Source: Burkholderia sp. D-99 (GTDB lineage Bacteria > Pseudomonadota > Gammaproteobacteria > Burkholderiales > Burkholderiaceae). Taken from it: a stretch of 64,000 nucleotides of DNA. Positions 1-8,622 of this stretch are shown piece by piece. Positions within the stretch are counted from its first letter, which is position 1. Each line of letters opens with the position of its first letter. Location: positions 310,001-374,000 of the forward strand of contig NZ_JAAOXM010000003.1 in NCBI RefSeq assembly GCF_011605345.1, read 5' to 3'. The notes below the pieces were generated by a model. The model did no database searches. It saw only the letters and a list, made by a program, of their open reading frames with translations, and had not been told where the DNA came from. A program made the position numbers and the translations under genes.

Positions 1-84
1 GGCGGCTATGGCGGCTACTACGGTCGCCCGTACTGGCGCCATGGTTACGGCGGCTGGGGCCATCACGGCTACTGGCGTCGCTGA
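1..84 (+). CDS. C-terminal end of a Gly/Tyr/His-rich protein (partial)
   Basis: Reading frame 1 is open from the first base and stops at 82-84. The 27 visible residues are almost entirely Gly, Tyr, His, Arg and Trp, with GGYGGYY- and HGYGGWGHHGYW-like stretches. Tails of this kind occur in small secreted or outer-membrane-associated proteins of Burkholderia. The start and any signal peptide lie outside the window, so no function can be given. A strong terminator follows 30 bases later, which fits this being the end of a transcription unit. Confidence 0.55.
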   Translation, partial: GGYGGYYGRPYWRHGYGGWGHHGYWRR

Positions 85-114
85 TTCGTCCCGCGCGGCC
101 TGACCGCGCGTGGC

Positions 115-160
115 AAAACGGCGCAACGTCCCGAGCGGGGCGTTGCGCCGTTTTTCTTTT
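115..160 (+). terminator. Rho-independent terminator
   Basis: A 14-bp GC-rich stem (115-128 with 141-154) closes a 12-base loop and runs into a T-rich tail (TTTTTCTTTT). It follows the partial Gly-rich gene and precedes the convergent LysE gene. Confidence 0.85.
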
Positions 161-207
161 GGGCCGTCGCCCGGACTCGGTGAGCGGCCCGTGCAGGCCG
201 GCTTCGA

Positions 208-876
208 CTACACCGCGTGCACGATCAGGTCGCGGTAGCCGCCGACGATCACGCTGTACGAGAAATACGCGAACAGCAGCGCCGACGCGATGTGACAGGC
301 GCGCATCAGCCCGGCGCCCGCGCGCTTGCGGCCCTGGCTCGCGAGCGTGCACATGAACAGCGTCCACGCGAGGCCGCCGAGGAAAAAACCTGACAGGAAC
401 ACCGACGCGGTGGCCGGCGTCGTCGCGCCGGCTTTCGCGATCAGCGCGCCGCCGACCGCCGCGAACCACAGGATCGCGCTCGGCGACGACATCGCGAGCA
501 GCATGCCGCGCAGGAAACTGCGCCGCGCGCTCGCACGCGGCTGCGGCGTATCCTCGGCATCGTCGCCGGCCGCGCTGGCCGGCGCCAGTGCTTCCCGCGC
601 CATCTTCCACGTGAGGAACAGCAGCACGGCGCCGCCGCCGATCCACACGATCCAGCGCACCGGCTCGAACTGCAGCAGCACGGCCATCCCCGCGAGCGCG
701 AGCGCCGCATAGACGAGATCGCCGACGCACGATCCGATGCCGAGCCAGAAGCCTGGCCGGAAGCCGTGCGACAGCGTCAGCGACAGCATCGCGACGTTCA
801 CGAGGCCGATGTCGAGACAGAGCGACAGCGACAGAAAGAAGCCGTCGGACAGCATGGAGGCGGGCGGAAAGGTCAT
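208..876 (-). CDS. LysE/RhtB-family amino acid exporter
   Basis: A 222-residue, very hydrophobic protein with about six membrane segments, the length expected for the LysE/RhtB family. The N-terminal SDGFFLSLSLCLDIGLVNVAML and the following SHGFRPGFWLGIGSCVGDLVY match the conserved first two helices of the family, where the G-x-G-x-x-x-G-D pattern is typical. Such proteins export amino acids or similar small metabolites across the inner membrane; the substrate cannot be told. I chose the ATG giving MTFPPASML rather than an ATG further upstream, because the extra residues do not look like this family. It lies 58 bases downstream of ubiD on the same strand and may share its transcript. Confidence 0.8.
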   Translation of the reverse strand: MTFPPASMLSDGFFLSLSLCLDIGLVNVAMLSLTLSHGFRPGFWLGIGSCVGDLVYAALALAGMAVLLQFEPVRWIVWIGGGAVLLFLTWKMAREALAPASAAGDDAEDTPQPRASARRSFLRGMLLAMSSPSAILWFAAVGGALIAKAGATTPATASVFLSGFFLGGLAWTLFMCTLASQGRKRAGAGLMRACHIASALLFAYFSYSVIVGGYRDLIVHAV

Positions 877-934
877 CTTCGTTGTTCTTGTCGCGAGGGC
901 AATCCACGGGCCGGCGGGCGCCGGCCGCATGGCA

Positions 935-2491
935 TCAGAGTCCGATCTCCTGCCAGAGCCGGTCGACGCGCGCCTTCACGGCGGCATCCATCTCGATCGG
1001 GCGGCCCCATTCGCGGCTGGTCTCGCCGGGCCACTTGTTGGTCGCGTCGAGCCCCATCTTCGAGCCGAGGCCGGCCACCGGCGATGCGAAATCGAGATAA
1101 TCGATCGGCGTGCTGTCGACCATCACCGTGTCGCGCACGGGGTCGACGCGCGTCGTGATCGCCCAGATCACTTCCTTCCAGTCGCGGATGTTCACGTCCT
1201 CGTCGACGACCACGATGAACTTCGTATACATGAACTGCCGCAGGAAGCTCCACACGCCGAACATCACGCGCTTCGCGTGGCCCGCGTAGCTCTTCTTCAT
1301 CTGGACGATGGCCATCCGGTAGCTGCAGCCTTCGGGCGGCAGGTAGAAGTCGGTGATCTCCGTGAACTGCTTCTGCAGCAGCGGCACGAACACCTCGTTG
1401 AGCGCGACGCCGAGCACCGCGGGCTCGTCGGGCGGCTTGCCCGTGTAGGTCGAGTGGTAGATCGCGTCGCGGCGCATCGTGATGCGCTCGACGGTGAACA
1501 CGGGGAACCACTCCTGCTCGTTGTAATAGCCGGTGTGGTCGCCGTACGGGCCTTCGAGCGCGTGCTCGTACGTGGCGGACGCGTTGCCGGCCGGGCGCGG
1601 CGGTGCGCCGGCCGGGGCGGGGGCGGGGCTGCCTTCCTGCGGATAAATGAAGCCTTCGAGCACGATCTCCGCGCGCGCGGGCACCTGCAGCGTGTCGACG
1701 CCGGGCGTCAGGCACTTCGCGAGTTCCGTGCGGCTGCCGCGCAGCAGGCCGGCGAACTGGTACTCGGACAGCGAATCGGGCACGGGCGTCACCGCGCCGA
1801 GCGTCGTGGCCGGATCGGCGCCGAGCACGACCGCGACCGGGTACGGCTTGCCGGGGTTCTGCAGCGCGAATTCACGGAAGTCGAGTGCGCCGCCGCGATG
1901 CGCGAGCCAGCGCATGATCAGCTTGTTGCGGCCGATCAGCTGCTGGCGGTAGATGCCGAGATTCTGGCGCGACTTGTTCGGCCCGCGCGTGACCGTCAGG
2001 CCCCACGTGACGAGCGGCCCCGCATCGCCAGGCCAGCAGGTCTGGATCGGCAGCCTGTTCAGGTCGACGTCGTTGCCTTCCCAGACGATCTCCTGGCACG
2101 GCGGCGACGACACCGACTTCGGCGCCATGTCCCACACGGCCTTCGCGAGCGACAGCAGCTTGCCGGCATCCTTCAGGCTCTTCGGCGGATCGGGCTCCTT
2201 CAGCGCGGACAGCAGGCGCCCGAGATCGCGCAGCGAATCGAGCGCGGCGTCGTCGCCCGCATCGACGCCCATCCCGAGCGCGACGCGGCGCGGCGTACCG
2301 AACAGGTTGCCGAGCACCGGGAAGTCGTAGCCGGTCGGTGCGTTGAACAGCAGCGCAGGGCCGCTGGCGCGCAGCACGCGGTCGCACAGCTCGGTCATTT
2401 CGAGCACGGGCGACACGGGTTGCGTGACGCGCCGCAGTTCGCCGAGCGCCTCGAGGCGCTGGATGAAATCGCGTAAGTCTTTGTATTTCAT
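935..2491 (-). CDS. ubiD: 4-hydroxy-3-polyprenylbenzoate decarboxylase UbiD
   Basis: A 518-residue UbiD-family protein. UbiD uses prenylated FMN (made by UbiX) to decarboxylate 4-hydroxy-3-polyprenylbenzoate in ubiquinone synthesis. The N-terminus [14 protein letters not shown] is typical of the family, and the middle shows the cofactor- and metal-binding region ([21 protein letters not shown]) and an AEIVLEGFI segment where the acidic active-site residues lie. Full length with no break. A GTG 18 bases upstream would also be open, but MKYKDL is the usual family start. No ubiX is visible nearby. The 596 bases upstream hold the small RNA described below. Confidence 0.95.
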   Translation of the reverse strand: MKYKDLRDFIQRLEALGELRRVTQPVSPVLEMTELCDRVLRASGPALLFNAPTGYDFPVLGNLFGTPRRVALGMGVDAGDDAALDSLRDLGRLLSALKEPDPPKSLKDAGKLLSLAKAVWDMAPKSVSSPPCQEIVWEGNDVDLNRLPIQTCWPGDAGPLVTWGLTVTRGPNKSRQNLGIYRQQLIGRNKLIMRWLAHRGGALDFREFALQNPGKPYPVAVVLGADPATTLGAVTPVPDSLSEYQFAGLLRGSRTELAKCLTPGVDTLQVPARAEIVLEGFIYPQEGSPAPAPAGAPPRPAGNASATYEHALEGPYGDHTGYYNEQEWFPVFTVERITMRRDAIYHSTYTGKPPDEPAVLGVALNEVFVPLLQKQFTEITDFYLPPEGCSYRMAIVQMKKSYAGHAKRVMFGVWSFLRQFMYTKFIVVVDEDVNIRDWKEVIWAITTRVDPVRDTVMVDSTPIDYLDFASPVAGLGSKMGLDATNKWPGETSREWGRPIEMDAAVKARVDRLWQEIGL

Positions 2492-2705
2492 GAAGATGGT
2501 CCGGGCCACCCGCAGGGCGGGCAGCGATGGGTGGGCGCAGCGGCCGGCTGCGGCCCCGAATCGACCGACGATTTTACCCGCGCCGCCGCATGCCCGCCCG
2601 GCGGAGAAAAAAGTCGGTCGCGCGCAAACCCCCTACGGCACGGGGCTCGCGATCTGAAGAGCGTCTTTAAATTACTTTTTGTTATGATTCGGAGGTTTTA
2701 TAGTG

Positions 2706-2733
2706 TTGACGATCTATAAAACCCTGCTAGAAT
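2706..2733 (+). promoter_or_regulatory. Sigma-70 promoter driving the 2740 small RNA
   Basis: TTGACG (2706-2711), a 16-base spacer, then TAGAAT (2728-2733) preceded by TGC, an extended -10 arrangement. The surrounding DNA is AT-rich compared with its neighbours. Transcription would begin near 2740. Confidence 0.7.
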
Positions 2734-2739
2734 CCGCTC

Positions 2740-2879
2740 ACATTGGCTGCAGGGTAAAAGGCTTCGAGCCGCCAATCACCGATCTTTGACGCAGCGCGTC
2801 ACCGTCCGCCGAATCCTGCACGGCGTATCCGACGGCTTTAGTCGTAGTCCCAGCCAGCGCTACCAGACGCTGGTTTTTT
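2740..2879 (+). ncRNA. Candidate small RNA of about 140 nt
   Basis: The segment between a good promoter and a textbook terminator has no convincing reading frame but strong secondary-structure potential. ATTGGC at 2742-2747 can pair with GCCAAT at 2771-2776, enclosing a GGCTTCGAGCC hairpin. GACGC-AGC-GCGTC at 2788-2800 forms another hairpin, and the terminator stem closes the 3' end. It could be an independent small RNA or a terminated leader (attenuator) of the lytic transglycosylase gene that starts 208 bases further on. I do not recognise it as 6S, SsrA or another standard family. Confidence 0.6.
2854..2879 (+). terminator. Rho-independent terminator of the small RNA
   Basis: CCAGCG (2854-2859), an 8-base loop, CGCTGG (2868-2873), then six T residues. 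It defines the 3' end of the candidate small RNA. Confidence 0.8.
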
Positions 2880-2951
2880 GCGTGGGTGCCACCGCGTATG
2901 CCCGCCTCGCCCAGTGTGCGAAGGTGCCGGCCCTCTTACACCGTGGCCTCG

Positions 2952-2969
2952 AACGGTACTTATACCGTT
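2952..2969. repeat. Perfect 7-bp inverted repeat, possible operator
   Basis: AACGGTA and TACCGTT are separated by 4 bases, 119 bases before the lytic transglycosylase start. It has no T-run, so it reads more like a protein-binding site or an mRNA hairpin than a terminator. Confidence 0.35.
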
Positions 2970-3087
2970 TCCCCGATGCCTGCACGCCCCAACCAAAGCG
3001 TGCAGCGTCGTGATTCCGCGGCGCGTTACCTGTCTCGCCATCGAGCTGAGCGAGCCGCACGAGTCATGTTCATGGGAGATGATCTGA

Positions 3088-4197
3088 ATGAACGCTTGGT
3101 TATCGTGGCGTCCTAGTGAGCAGCATGCGCAATTCGTGCGCAGCATGCTGCGTCGCGGGACGCGTGTCAGTCACCATCTATTCAGCGTTGTCGGCTGTTT
3201 CGCTGTCGCAGTTGCGCTCGCACTGTGGCTGCTGCCAACCGTCCGCGGCACGCTCGCCGCGAAGCTGATGCCGGTCGTATCCGCGGCCGTGCAAGCCGGG
3301 CCGGCCCGTCTGCTGACCGGTCATCCGCTGCCGAACTTCGCGCCCGCCGGCGCGCAGCCGCAGCAGGAAGACAGCCCCGAAACGGACGCGCTTGCGGTCG
3401 GCCTCGACGTCGCATCGGAAGCCACCGCGCAGGGCGATGCGTCCGATCCGGCCCGCAACGGCCCGTCGCCCGTCGCGCTGGCGAAGCTGATCCCGACCCA
3501 GCGCGTGGCGGCCGATGCGCGTGACGACCGTGCGCTCGCATCGAATCGCGAACAGGCGCTTGTCGCGACTTACCTGTCGCGCCGTTACCGTGTCGCGCAG
3601 GAGCCGCTCGGCCAGCTCGTCAAGGCTGCGTTCCAGACCGGCCGTGACGTCGGCCTCGATCCGCTGCTGCTGCTGTCCGTGATGGCGATCGAGTCGGGCT
3701 TCAATCCGTACGCCGAGAGCGGCGTCGGCGCGAAGGGCCTGATGCAGGTCATGTCGAAGGTCCATTCCGACAAGTTCGAGTATTTCGGCGGCACCGATAC
3801 CGCACTGCAGCCGATCGCGAACCTCCAGGTCGGCGCGCTCGTGCTGAAGGACTGCATCGCACGTGGCGGCTCGCTCGCGAACGGCCTGCGCCTGTACAAC
3901 GGCTCGACGAACCCGGACGACACCGCATACGGCGCGAAGGTGATGGCCGAGCGCGGCCGCCTGCGCGACGTGTCGCACGGCCGCAGCGTGCCGGTCAATG
4001 CGCCGCAGGCGCCGGCGAAGCCGATCGTCACGGCCGCCGCCGTGACGGCAGCAGCGGGCGGTGCGAAGCGCGTGCATGCGACGCTGGAAACCTCGACGTC
4101 GGCGAAGTCGGCGGCGTCGAAGGAAGCCGCGCCGCAGGACGACGCGAGCGTCGATACCGCGAAGCAGTCACATGGCGGTTCGGAGCTTGGCGCGTAA
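3088..4197 (+). CDS. Lytic transglycosylase, SLT domain, membrane-anchored
   Basis: A 369-residue protein with one N-terminal membrane segment (about residues 30-50) and a soluble SLT (Slt70-like, lysozyme-fold) domain at about 165-295. The domain shows the catalytic Glu in SVMAIESGFNPYAES, followed by GAKGLMQVM and the later LRLYNGS, all classic family motifs. It would cleave peptidoglycan glycan strands to 1,6-anhydro products in the periplasm. The C-terminal 75 residues are Ala-rich and look disordered. A GGGAGAT stretch precedes the ATG. The gene stands alone, downstream of the candidate small RNA. Confidence 0.85.
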   Translation: MNAWLSWRPSEQHAQFVRSMLRRGTRVSHHLFSVVGCFAVAVALALWLLPTVRGTLAAKLMPVVSAAVQAGPARLLTGHPLPNFAPAGAQPQQEDSPETDALAVGLDVASEATAQGDASDPARNGPSPVALAKLIPTQRVAADARDDRALASNREQALVATYLSRRYRVAQEPLGQLVKAAFQTGRDVGLDPLLLLSVMAIESGFNPYAESGVGAKGLMQVMSKVHSDKFEYFGGTDTALQPIANLQVGALVLKDCIARGGSLANGLRLYNGSTNPDDTAYGAKVMAERGRLRDVSHGRSVPVNAPQAPAKPIVTAAAVTAAAGGAKRVHATLETSTSAKSAASKEAAPQDDASVDTAKQSHGGSELGA

Positions 4198-4252
4198 CGT
4201 GTGGCGGTAGTGCGGCGGTAGCGACCCGCACGGCTCCGGCCGGCAGGGCATG

Positions 4253-4284
4253 AAAAAGGCACCCGATCAGGGTGCCTTTTTCTT
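4253..4284. terminator. Bidirectional terminator
   Basis: AAAAAGGCACC and GGTGCCTTTTT form an 11-bp stem, with A and T runs on the two sides. It sits between the convergent lytic transglycosylase and aminotransferase genes and can serve both. Confidence 0.85.
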
Positions 4285-4322
4285 TGTGCGGCGCGAGAAA
4301 CCGCCGGCGTGCCGGCCGTGGC

Positions 4323-5519
4323 TCAGTGCTGCCCGAACAGCGTCGCGAGCCGTTCGACCGCTTCCTCGAGCCGCGAGTAGGCCGTTGCATAGGAGAGGCG
4401 GATATAGTCGCGCGGCGCATGGACACCGAAGTCCATGCCGGGCACCAGCACGACCCCCGCGTCGTGCAGCATCGCCTTCGTGAGCGCGGCGCTGTCGCCG
4501 GCCGCCGGGTGGGCGACGCCGCCGCAGTGCGCATACACGTAGAACGCGCCGTCCGGCATCACCGGTACCGTGAAGCCGAGCCGTTCGAGCGCCGGTGCGA
4601 TGAAATCGCGGCGGCGCTTGAATTCGAGCCGGCGCGCTTCGTAGATGTCGAGCGCGGCCGGCTCGAAGCACGCGAGCGCCGCGTGCTGCGCGAGCGCGGA
4701 CGGGCAGATGAACAGGTTCTGCGCCAGCTTCTCGAACGTGCCGACCAGCGTGGGCGGCACGACCAGCCAGCCGAGCCGCCAGCCCGTCATGCTGAAATAC
4801 TTGGAGAAGCTGTTCACGGTGACGACGTCGTCGCCGAATGAAAGGGCCGACACGGGCGCCGCGTCGTAGCTGAGCCCCTGGTAGATCTCGTCGACGATCG
4901 TGAACCCGCCGCGTGCGCGCACGGCTTCGACGATCCGTTTCAGCTCGTCCGGTTCGAGCGACGTGCCGGTCGGGTTCGACGGCGAGGCGAGCAGCACGCC
5001 GCGCGTGCGGTCGCCCCAGCGCGTGCGGACGTCGTCCTCGGTGAGCTGGAAGCGCGCGTCCGGGCCGCTCGGCACGAGCACCGCGCGGCCTTCGGCCGCC
5101 GCGACGAAGTGCCGGTTGCACGGATACGACGGGTCGGGCATCAGCACCTCGTCGTCACGACCGACGAGCGCGAGGCACGCGAGCAGCAGCGCGGCCGACG
5201 CGCCGGCCGTCACGACGATCCGCTCGGGGCTGATCGTAAGGCCGTACGCGCGCGCATAGTGCGCGGCGATCGCCTCGCGCAGCGGCGCAATGCCGAGCGC
5301 GCTCGTATATTGCGTGACGCCGCGGCGCAGCGCGGCCGCGGCCGCTTCGACGACCGGCTCCGGCGCGGTGAAATCCGGCTCGCCGATGCCCATGTGGATA
5401 ACATCGCGCCCGGAGGACTCGAGACGCTGTGCCTCCTTCATCAGTTCCATCACGTAGAAGGGCTGGATCGCGTCGACGCGTGCGGCGAGTTTGACGAGCG
5501 AATCGGTGGCGGTATTCAT
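4323..5519 (-). CDS. Class I/II PLP-dependent aminotransferase
   Basis: A 398-residue fold-type I aminotransferase. It shows the substrate-binding MGIGEPDFT near residue 45, SPSNPTGT in the middle, and the PLP-lysine motif SFSKYFSMTGWRLGW around residues 235-250. The protein resembles the aspartate/aromatic/alanine aminotransferase group; its substrate cannot be fixed. I took MNTATDSLVKL as the start because the 16 upstream residues are Pro/Arg-rich and unlike the family. It lies just past the terminator of the rib-nusB operon, so it is probably transcribed separately or by read-through. Confidence 0.85.
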   Translation of the reverse strand: MNTATDSLVKLAARVDAIQPFYVMELMKEAQRLESSGRDVIHMGIGEPDFTAPEPVVEAAAAALRRGVTQYTSALGIAPLREAIAAHYARAYGLTISPERIVVTAGASAALLLACLALVGRDDEVLMPDPSYPCNRHFVAAAEGRAVLVPSGPDARFQLTEDDVRTRWGDRTRGVLLASPSNPTGTSLEPDELKRIVEAVRARGGFTIVDEIYQGLSYDAAPVSALSFGDDVVTVNSFSKYFSMTGWRLGWLVVPPTLVGTFEKLAQNLFICPSALAQHAALACFEPAALDIYEARRLEFKRRRDFIAPALERLGFTVPVMPDGAFYVYAHCGGVAHPAAGDSAALTKAMLHDAGVVLVPGMDFGVHAPRDYIRLSYATAYSRLEEAVERLATLFGQH

Positions 5520-5549
5520 CGGGCGGGCAGGGCGAGGGGGGCGGGACGA

Positions 5550-5580
5550 AAGAAAAAACGGGCGCATGCGCGCCCGTTCC
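5550..5580 (-). terminator. Rho-independent terminator of the rib-nusB operon
   Basis: Read on the minus strand, AACGGGCGC pairs with GCGCCCGTT and is followed by TTTTTTCTTT. It lies 13 bases after the nusB stop. Confidence 0.8.
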
Positions 5581-5592
5581 GGACCAACGGTA

Positions 5593-6030
5593 TCAGCCGT
5601 TGCGGCGCGCCTGCGTTTCGGCGGGGCGCAGCTTCGCGGCGAGCTTGTCGAGCACGCCGTTCACGTACTTGTAGCCGTCGGAGCCGCCGAACGTCTTCGC
5701 GAGTTCGACAGCTTCGTTGATGATCACGCGGTACGGCGTTTCGACGTGGTGCGTGAGCTCGAACGTCGCGATGAGCAGCACGGCGCGTTCGACCGGCGAC
5801 AACTGCTCGATCGGGCGGTCGAGCGACGGCGTCAGTGCTTCGACGAGCGTGACGTGCTCGCGGATCACGCCGTGCAGGATCGCGTCGAGCAGCGCCTTGT
5901 CAGCCTTGTCGTAACCGAGCGCGCCGCGCAGTTGCGCGTCGATCTCGCCGGAGGACGCGTTCGACAGCAGCCACTGATACAGCCCCTGCGTCGCCAGCTC
6001 GCGCGATTGTCGGCGGGCGCTCTTCTTCAT
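5593..6030 (-). CDS. nusB: Transcription antitermination protein NusB
   Basis: A 145-residue NusB protein, the expected length, starting [21 protein letters not shown] with the conserved early RR-x-R-E/ALQ-type helix. C-terminal [17 protein letters not shown] and [11 protein letters not shown] are the diagnostic motifs. NusB with NusE (S10) binds boxA RNA to support antitermination of rRNA operons. Its ATG overlaps the ribH stop by 4 bases, giving translational coupling in a ribBA-ribH-nusB operon. Confidence 0.95.
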   Translation of the reverse strand: MKKSARRQSRELATQGLYQWLLSNASSGEIDAQLRGALGYDKADKALLDAILHGVIREHVTLVEALTPSLDRPIEQLSPVERAVLLIATFELTHHVETPYRVIINEAVELAKTFGGSDGYKYVNGVLDKLAAKLRPAETQARRNG

Positions 6031-6545
6031 GCGCGCTCCTCTTCGTCGTCTTCGTCTTCTTCTTCGTCCTCGTCGTCATCGCCGAGCTGGTCGAGTGCCA
6101 TCGTCAGGTTGGCCATCTCGACGGCGACGCGTGCGGCGTCACGACCCTTTTCGGTCATGCGCGCGACGGCCTGCTCGTCGTTTTCGGTCGTCAGGACCGC
6201 GTTTGCGATCGGCAGGTTGAAGTCGAGGCCGATGCGGGTAATGCCCGCGCCGCTCTCGTTCGACACGAGTTCGAAGTGGTAGGTCTCGCCGCGAATCACC
6301 GCGCCGAGCGCGATCAGCGCGTCGAACTGGCCGCTTTCCGCGAGCTTTTGCAGCGCGAGGGGGATTTCCAGCGCGCCGGGCACCGACACGAGCAGTACGT
6401 CTTCACCGGTGACGCCGAGGCGTTCCAGTTCCTCGACGCACGCATCGGCGAGGCCGTTGCACACGGGCTCGTTGAAGCGCGATTGCACGATGCCGATACG
6501 CAGGCCGTCGCCTTCGAGATTCGGTTGGTATTGTCCGATTTCCAT
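6027..6545 (-). CDS. ribH: 6,7-dimethyl-8-ribityllumazine synthase
   Basis: A 172-residue lumazine synthase, the penultimate riboflavin-pathway enzyme. It joins the RibBA-derived 4-carbon phosphate with the RibD-derived pyrimidine. It shows [11 protein letters not shown], the phosphate-binding region [14 protein letters not shown] and [11 protein letters not shown]. The C-terminus carries a run of about 15 Asp/Glu residues beyond the family core; acidic tails like this occur in some beta-proteobacterial RibH. It overlaps nusB by 4 bases. Confidence 0.95.
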   Translation of the reverse strand: MEIGQYQPNLEGDGLRIGIVQSRFNEPVCNGLADACVEELERLGVTGEDVLLVSVPGALEIPLALQKLAESGQFDALIALGAVIRGETYHFELVSNESGAGITRIGLDFNLPIANAVLTTENDEQAVARMTEKGRDAARVAVEMANLTMALDQLGDDDEDEEEDEDDEEERA

Positions 6546-6598
6546 GATCTTGTCCGTGGTGTGGATGAACGGTTATAGGGCGAAAGCGCCGTTGCGGG

Positions 6599-7741
6599 TT
6601 ACGCGTTGGACGCCGGGCAGGACTTGGCTTCGCCGCCGGGCATCGGGATGAAGCCCGTGACTTCCAGGCCGTAGCCGGACATGCTGCCCAGCTTGCGCGG
6701 ATTCGACAGCACCTGCATCTTGCCGACGCGGACATCGCGCAGGATCTGCGCGCCGATGCCGAACGTCTTGAAATCGACCGGCCGGCGCTTGAGCGCAGCG
6801 GCCTTTTCTTCCTCGTCGAACGCCTTGAAGACGTCGATCAGGTGTTCCTTCGTGTCGCCGCAGTTGAGCAGCACGATCACGCCGAGGTCGCGTTCCGCGA
6901 TCTCGCGCATCGCGGCGTCGAGCGTCCACGAGTGCGTCGACACGCCCGTTTCGAGCAGGTCGAGCACCGACAGCGGCTCGTGCACGCGCACCGGCGTATC
7001 GACGTCGGGCGACGGCGTACCACGCACCAGCGCGATGTGCGGCGAGCCGCTCGGCTGGTCGCGGTACAGCACCGCGCGGAACGTGCCGTGCGCGGTCTGC
7101 ATCGTGCGCTCGGCGATCCGCTCGATGATCGATTCGGTGCGGCTGCGGTACTGGATCAGGTCGGCGATCGTGCCGATCTTCAGGTTGTGTTCCTGCGCGA
7201 ATTCGATCAGGTCGGGCAGGCGCGCCATCGTGCCGTCGTCCTTGATGATCTCGCAGATCACCGCGGCCGGCGTGAGGCCCGCGAGCGCGGTGAAGTCGCA
7301 GCCGGCCTCGGTGTGGCCCGCGCGCACGAGCACGCCGCCCGGCTGCGCCATGATCGGGAACACGTGGCCCGGCTGCACGATGTGCTCGGGGCGCACGTCG
7401 TGTGCGACCGCCGTGGCGATCGTGTGCGCACGGTCGGCGGTCGAGATGCCGGTCGTCACGCCTTCGGCCGCTTCGATGCTGACCGTGAACGCGGTGCCGT
7501 ACTGCGTGCCGTTGCGGTAGGTCATCAGCGGCAGGTGCAGCTGCTTGCAGCGCTCCTGCGTCAACGTCAGACAAACCAGGCCGCGGCCGTACTTGGCCAT
7601 GAAGTTGATCGCTTCCGGCGTGACGAATTCGGCGGCGATCACGAGGTCGCCCTCGTTTTCACGGTCTTCTTCGTCGACCAGGATCACCATCCGGCCGGCT
7701 TTCAGCTCGGCGATGATGTCGAGCGTGGAGGCGAGCGTCAT
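6599..7741 (-). CDS. ribBA: 3,4-dihydroxy-2-butanone-4-phosphate synthase with degenerate RibA domain
   Basis: A 380-residue protein. Residues 1-200 are a complete RibB domain, with DEEDRENEGDL (acidic metal-binding motif), GLVCLTLT, STADRAHTI and GHTEAGCDFT. The rest aligns with GTP cyclohydrolase II, but the zinc-binding cysteines and the GRGIGL-type motif of active RibA are missing; only one Cys (LNCGDT) is visible. I infer that only the RibB reaction (ribulose 5-phosphate to 3,4-dihydroxy-2-butanone 4-phosphate) is retained, and that GTP cyclohydrolase activity comes from elsewhere. It is the first gene of the ribBA-ribH-nusB operon. Confidence 0.9.
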   Translation of the reverse strand: MTLASTLDIIAELKAGRMVILVDEEDRENEGDLVIAAEFVTPEAINFMAKYGRGLVCLTLTQERCKQLHLPLMTYRNGTQYGTAFTVSIEAAEGVTTGISTADRAHTIATAVAHDVRPEHIVQPGHVFPIMAQPGGVLVRAGHTEAGCDFTALAGLTPAAVICEIIKDDGTMARLPDLIEFAQEHNLKIGTIADLIQYRSRTESIIERIAERTMQTAHGTFRAVLYRDQPSGSPHIALVRGTPSPDVDTPVRVHEPLSVLDLLETGVSTHSWTLDAAMREIAERDLGVIVLLNCGDTKEHLIDVFKAFDEEEKAAALKRRPVDFKTFGIGAQILRDVRVGKMQVLSNPRKLGSMSGYGLEVTGFIPMPGGEAKSCPASNA

Positions 7742-7935
7742 AAGGGGGCGAGAAAGAGGAAAGTGCGTATTTTACGCCAGCCGGACGACGTTTCGGCTGG
7801 CATGGGCCGCGCGCCGCCGGCAAGCGCTCCGGAAAGCGCCGCGGCCGGCCTGCGCGGCAGGCCTGGCCGGGCCGCCGCGGGTTGGCCGCACGCGCGGCGC
7901 GGACGGTTGCGGGCCGGGCTTCGCCCGGCCGCGCG

Positions 7936-8454
7936 TCAGGCGTGCTGGTCGCGCCCGCCCAGGTAGTCGAGCTTGCCGAGCTCGACGCCGCCGTGGCGCA
8001 GGATGTCGTATGCGGTCGTCACGTGGAAGAAGAAATTGGGCAGCACGAAATTCAGCAGGTACGACTGGCCGGTGAACTCGATCGGGCCGACGCGCATCTT
8101 CAGCACGATCTGGCGCGCCTCGCTGCCGTCGATCTGCGCGGCGTCGAAGCTTTTCAGGTAGTCGATCGTCTTCTGGATGCGTGCGTGCAGCTCGTCGAAG
8201 GACTGCTCGACGTCCGGGAAGCTCGGGATCTCGGCGCCGGCGAGGCGCGCGGCGCAGCCCTTGGCCGTGTCGGTTGCAATATAGACCTGGCGGACGAGCG
8301 GCAGCATGTCCGGGTACAAGCGGGCGCCGGTGAACACCGACGGATCGATCTGCTTTTCGGCCGCATGCGCCTGCGCCTTGCCGAGGATGTGCTGCAGATT
8401 GCTCAGGCCACGGATCAGCACGGGCAGCGAAGCCTGGTACATCGAGATGGACAT
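7936..8454 (-). CDS. DUF1993 family protein
   Basis: A 172-residue soluble protein with the DUF1993 signature: MYQASLPVLIRGLSNL at the N-terminus, PDMLPLVRQVYIATDTAKG, and FHVTTAYDILRHGGVELGK at the C-terminus. The family has a DinB-like helical fold and no established function. It is a stand-alone gene 194 bases upstream of ribBA on the same strand; the intervening DNA holds a 8-bp hairpin at 7776-7801 but no FMN riboswitch that I can recognise. Confidence 0.75.
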   Translation of the reverse strand: MSISMYQASLPVLIRGLSNLQHILGKAQAHAAEKQIDPSVFTGARLYPDMLPLVRQVYIATDTAKGCAARLAGAEIPSFPDVEQSFDELHARIQKTIDYLKSFDAAQIDGSEARQIVLKMRVGPIEFTGQSYLLNFVLPNFFFHVTTAYDILRHGGVELGKLDYLGGRDQHA

Positions 8455-8622
8455 GGGGGCGACTCCTGGAAGAAGTGGGCGGCCGCTGGGCGGCGCGCCG
8501 TGCGTTGCGGCATCGAAACCGCTGTCGACGCATCTTAGCGCGACCGCATGACCCGTGCGCGTCGTTGGCCGTTCGGCCGATGGTGCCGGCGCACGGGCCG
8601 GTGCACGCGCGGCGCCGGCCGG

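Noticed and set aside
737..2476. Long open frame antisense to ubiD
   Set aside because: High-GC codon bias opens long mirror frames; the product is Arg/Ala/Gly-rich without domains, and ubiD on the other strand is unmistakable.
7742..7935. Possible FMN riboswitch upstream of ribBA
   Set aside because: Only one simple hairpin (7776-7801); the conserved RFN elements such as AGGGTGA-type boxes are not seen.
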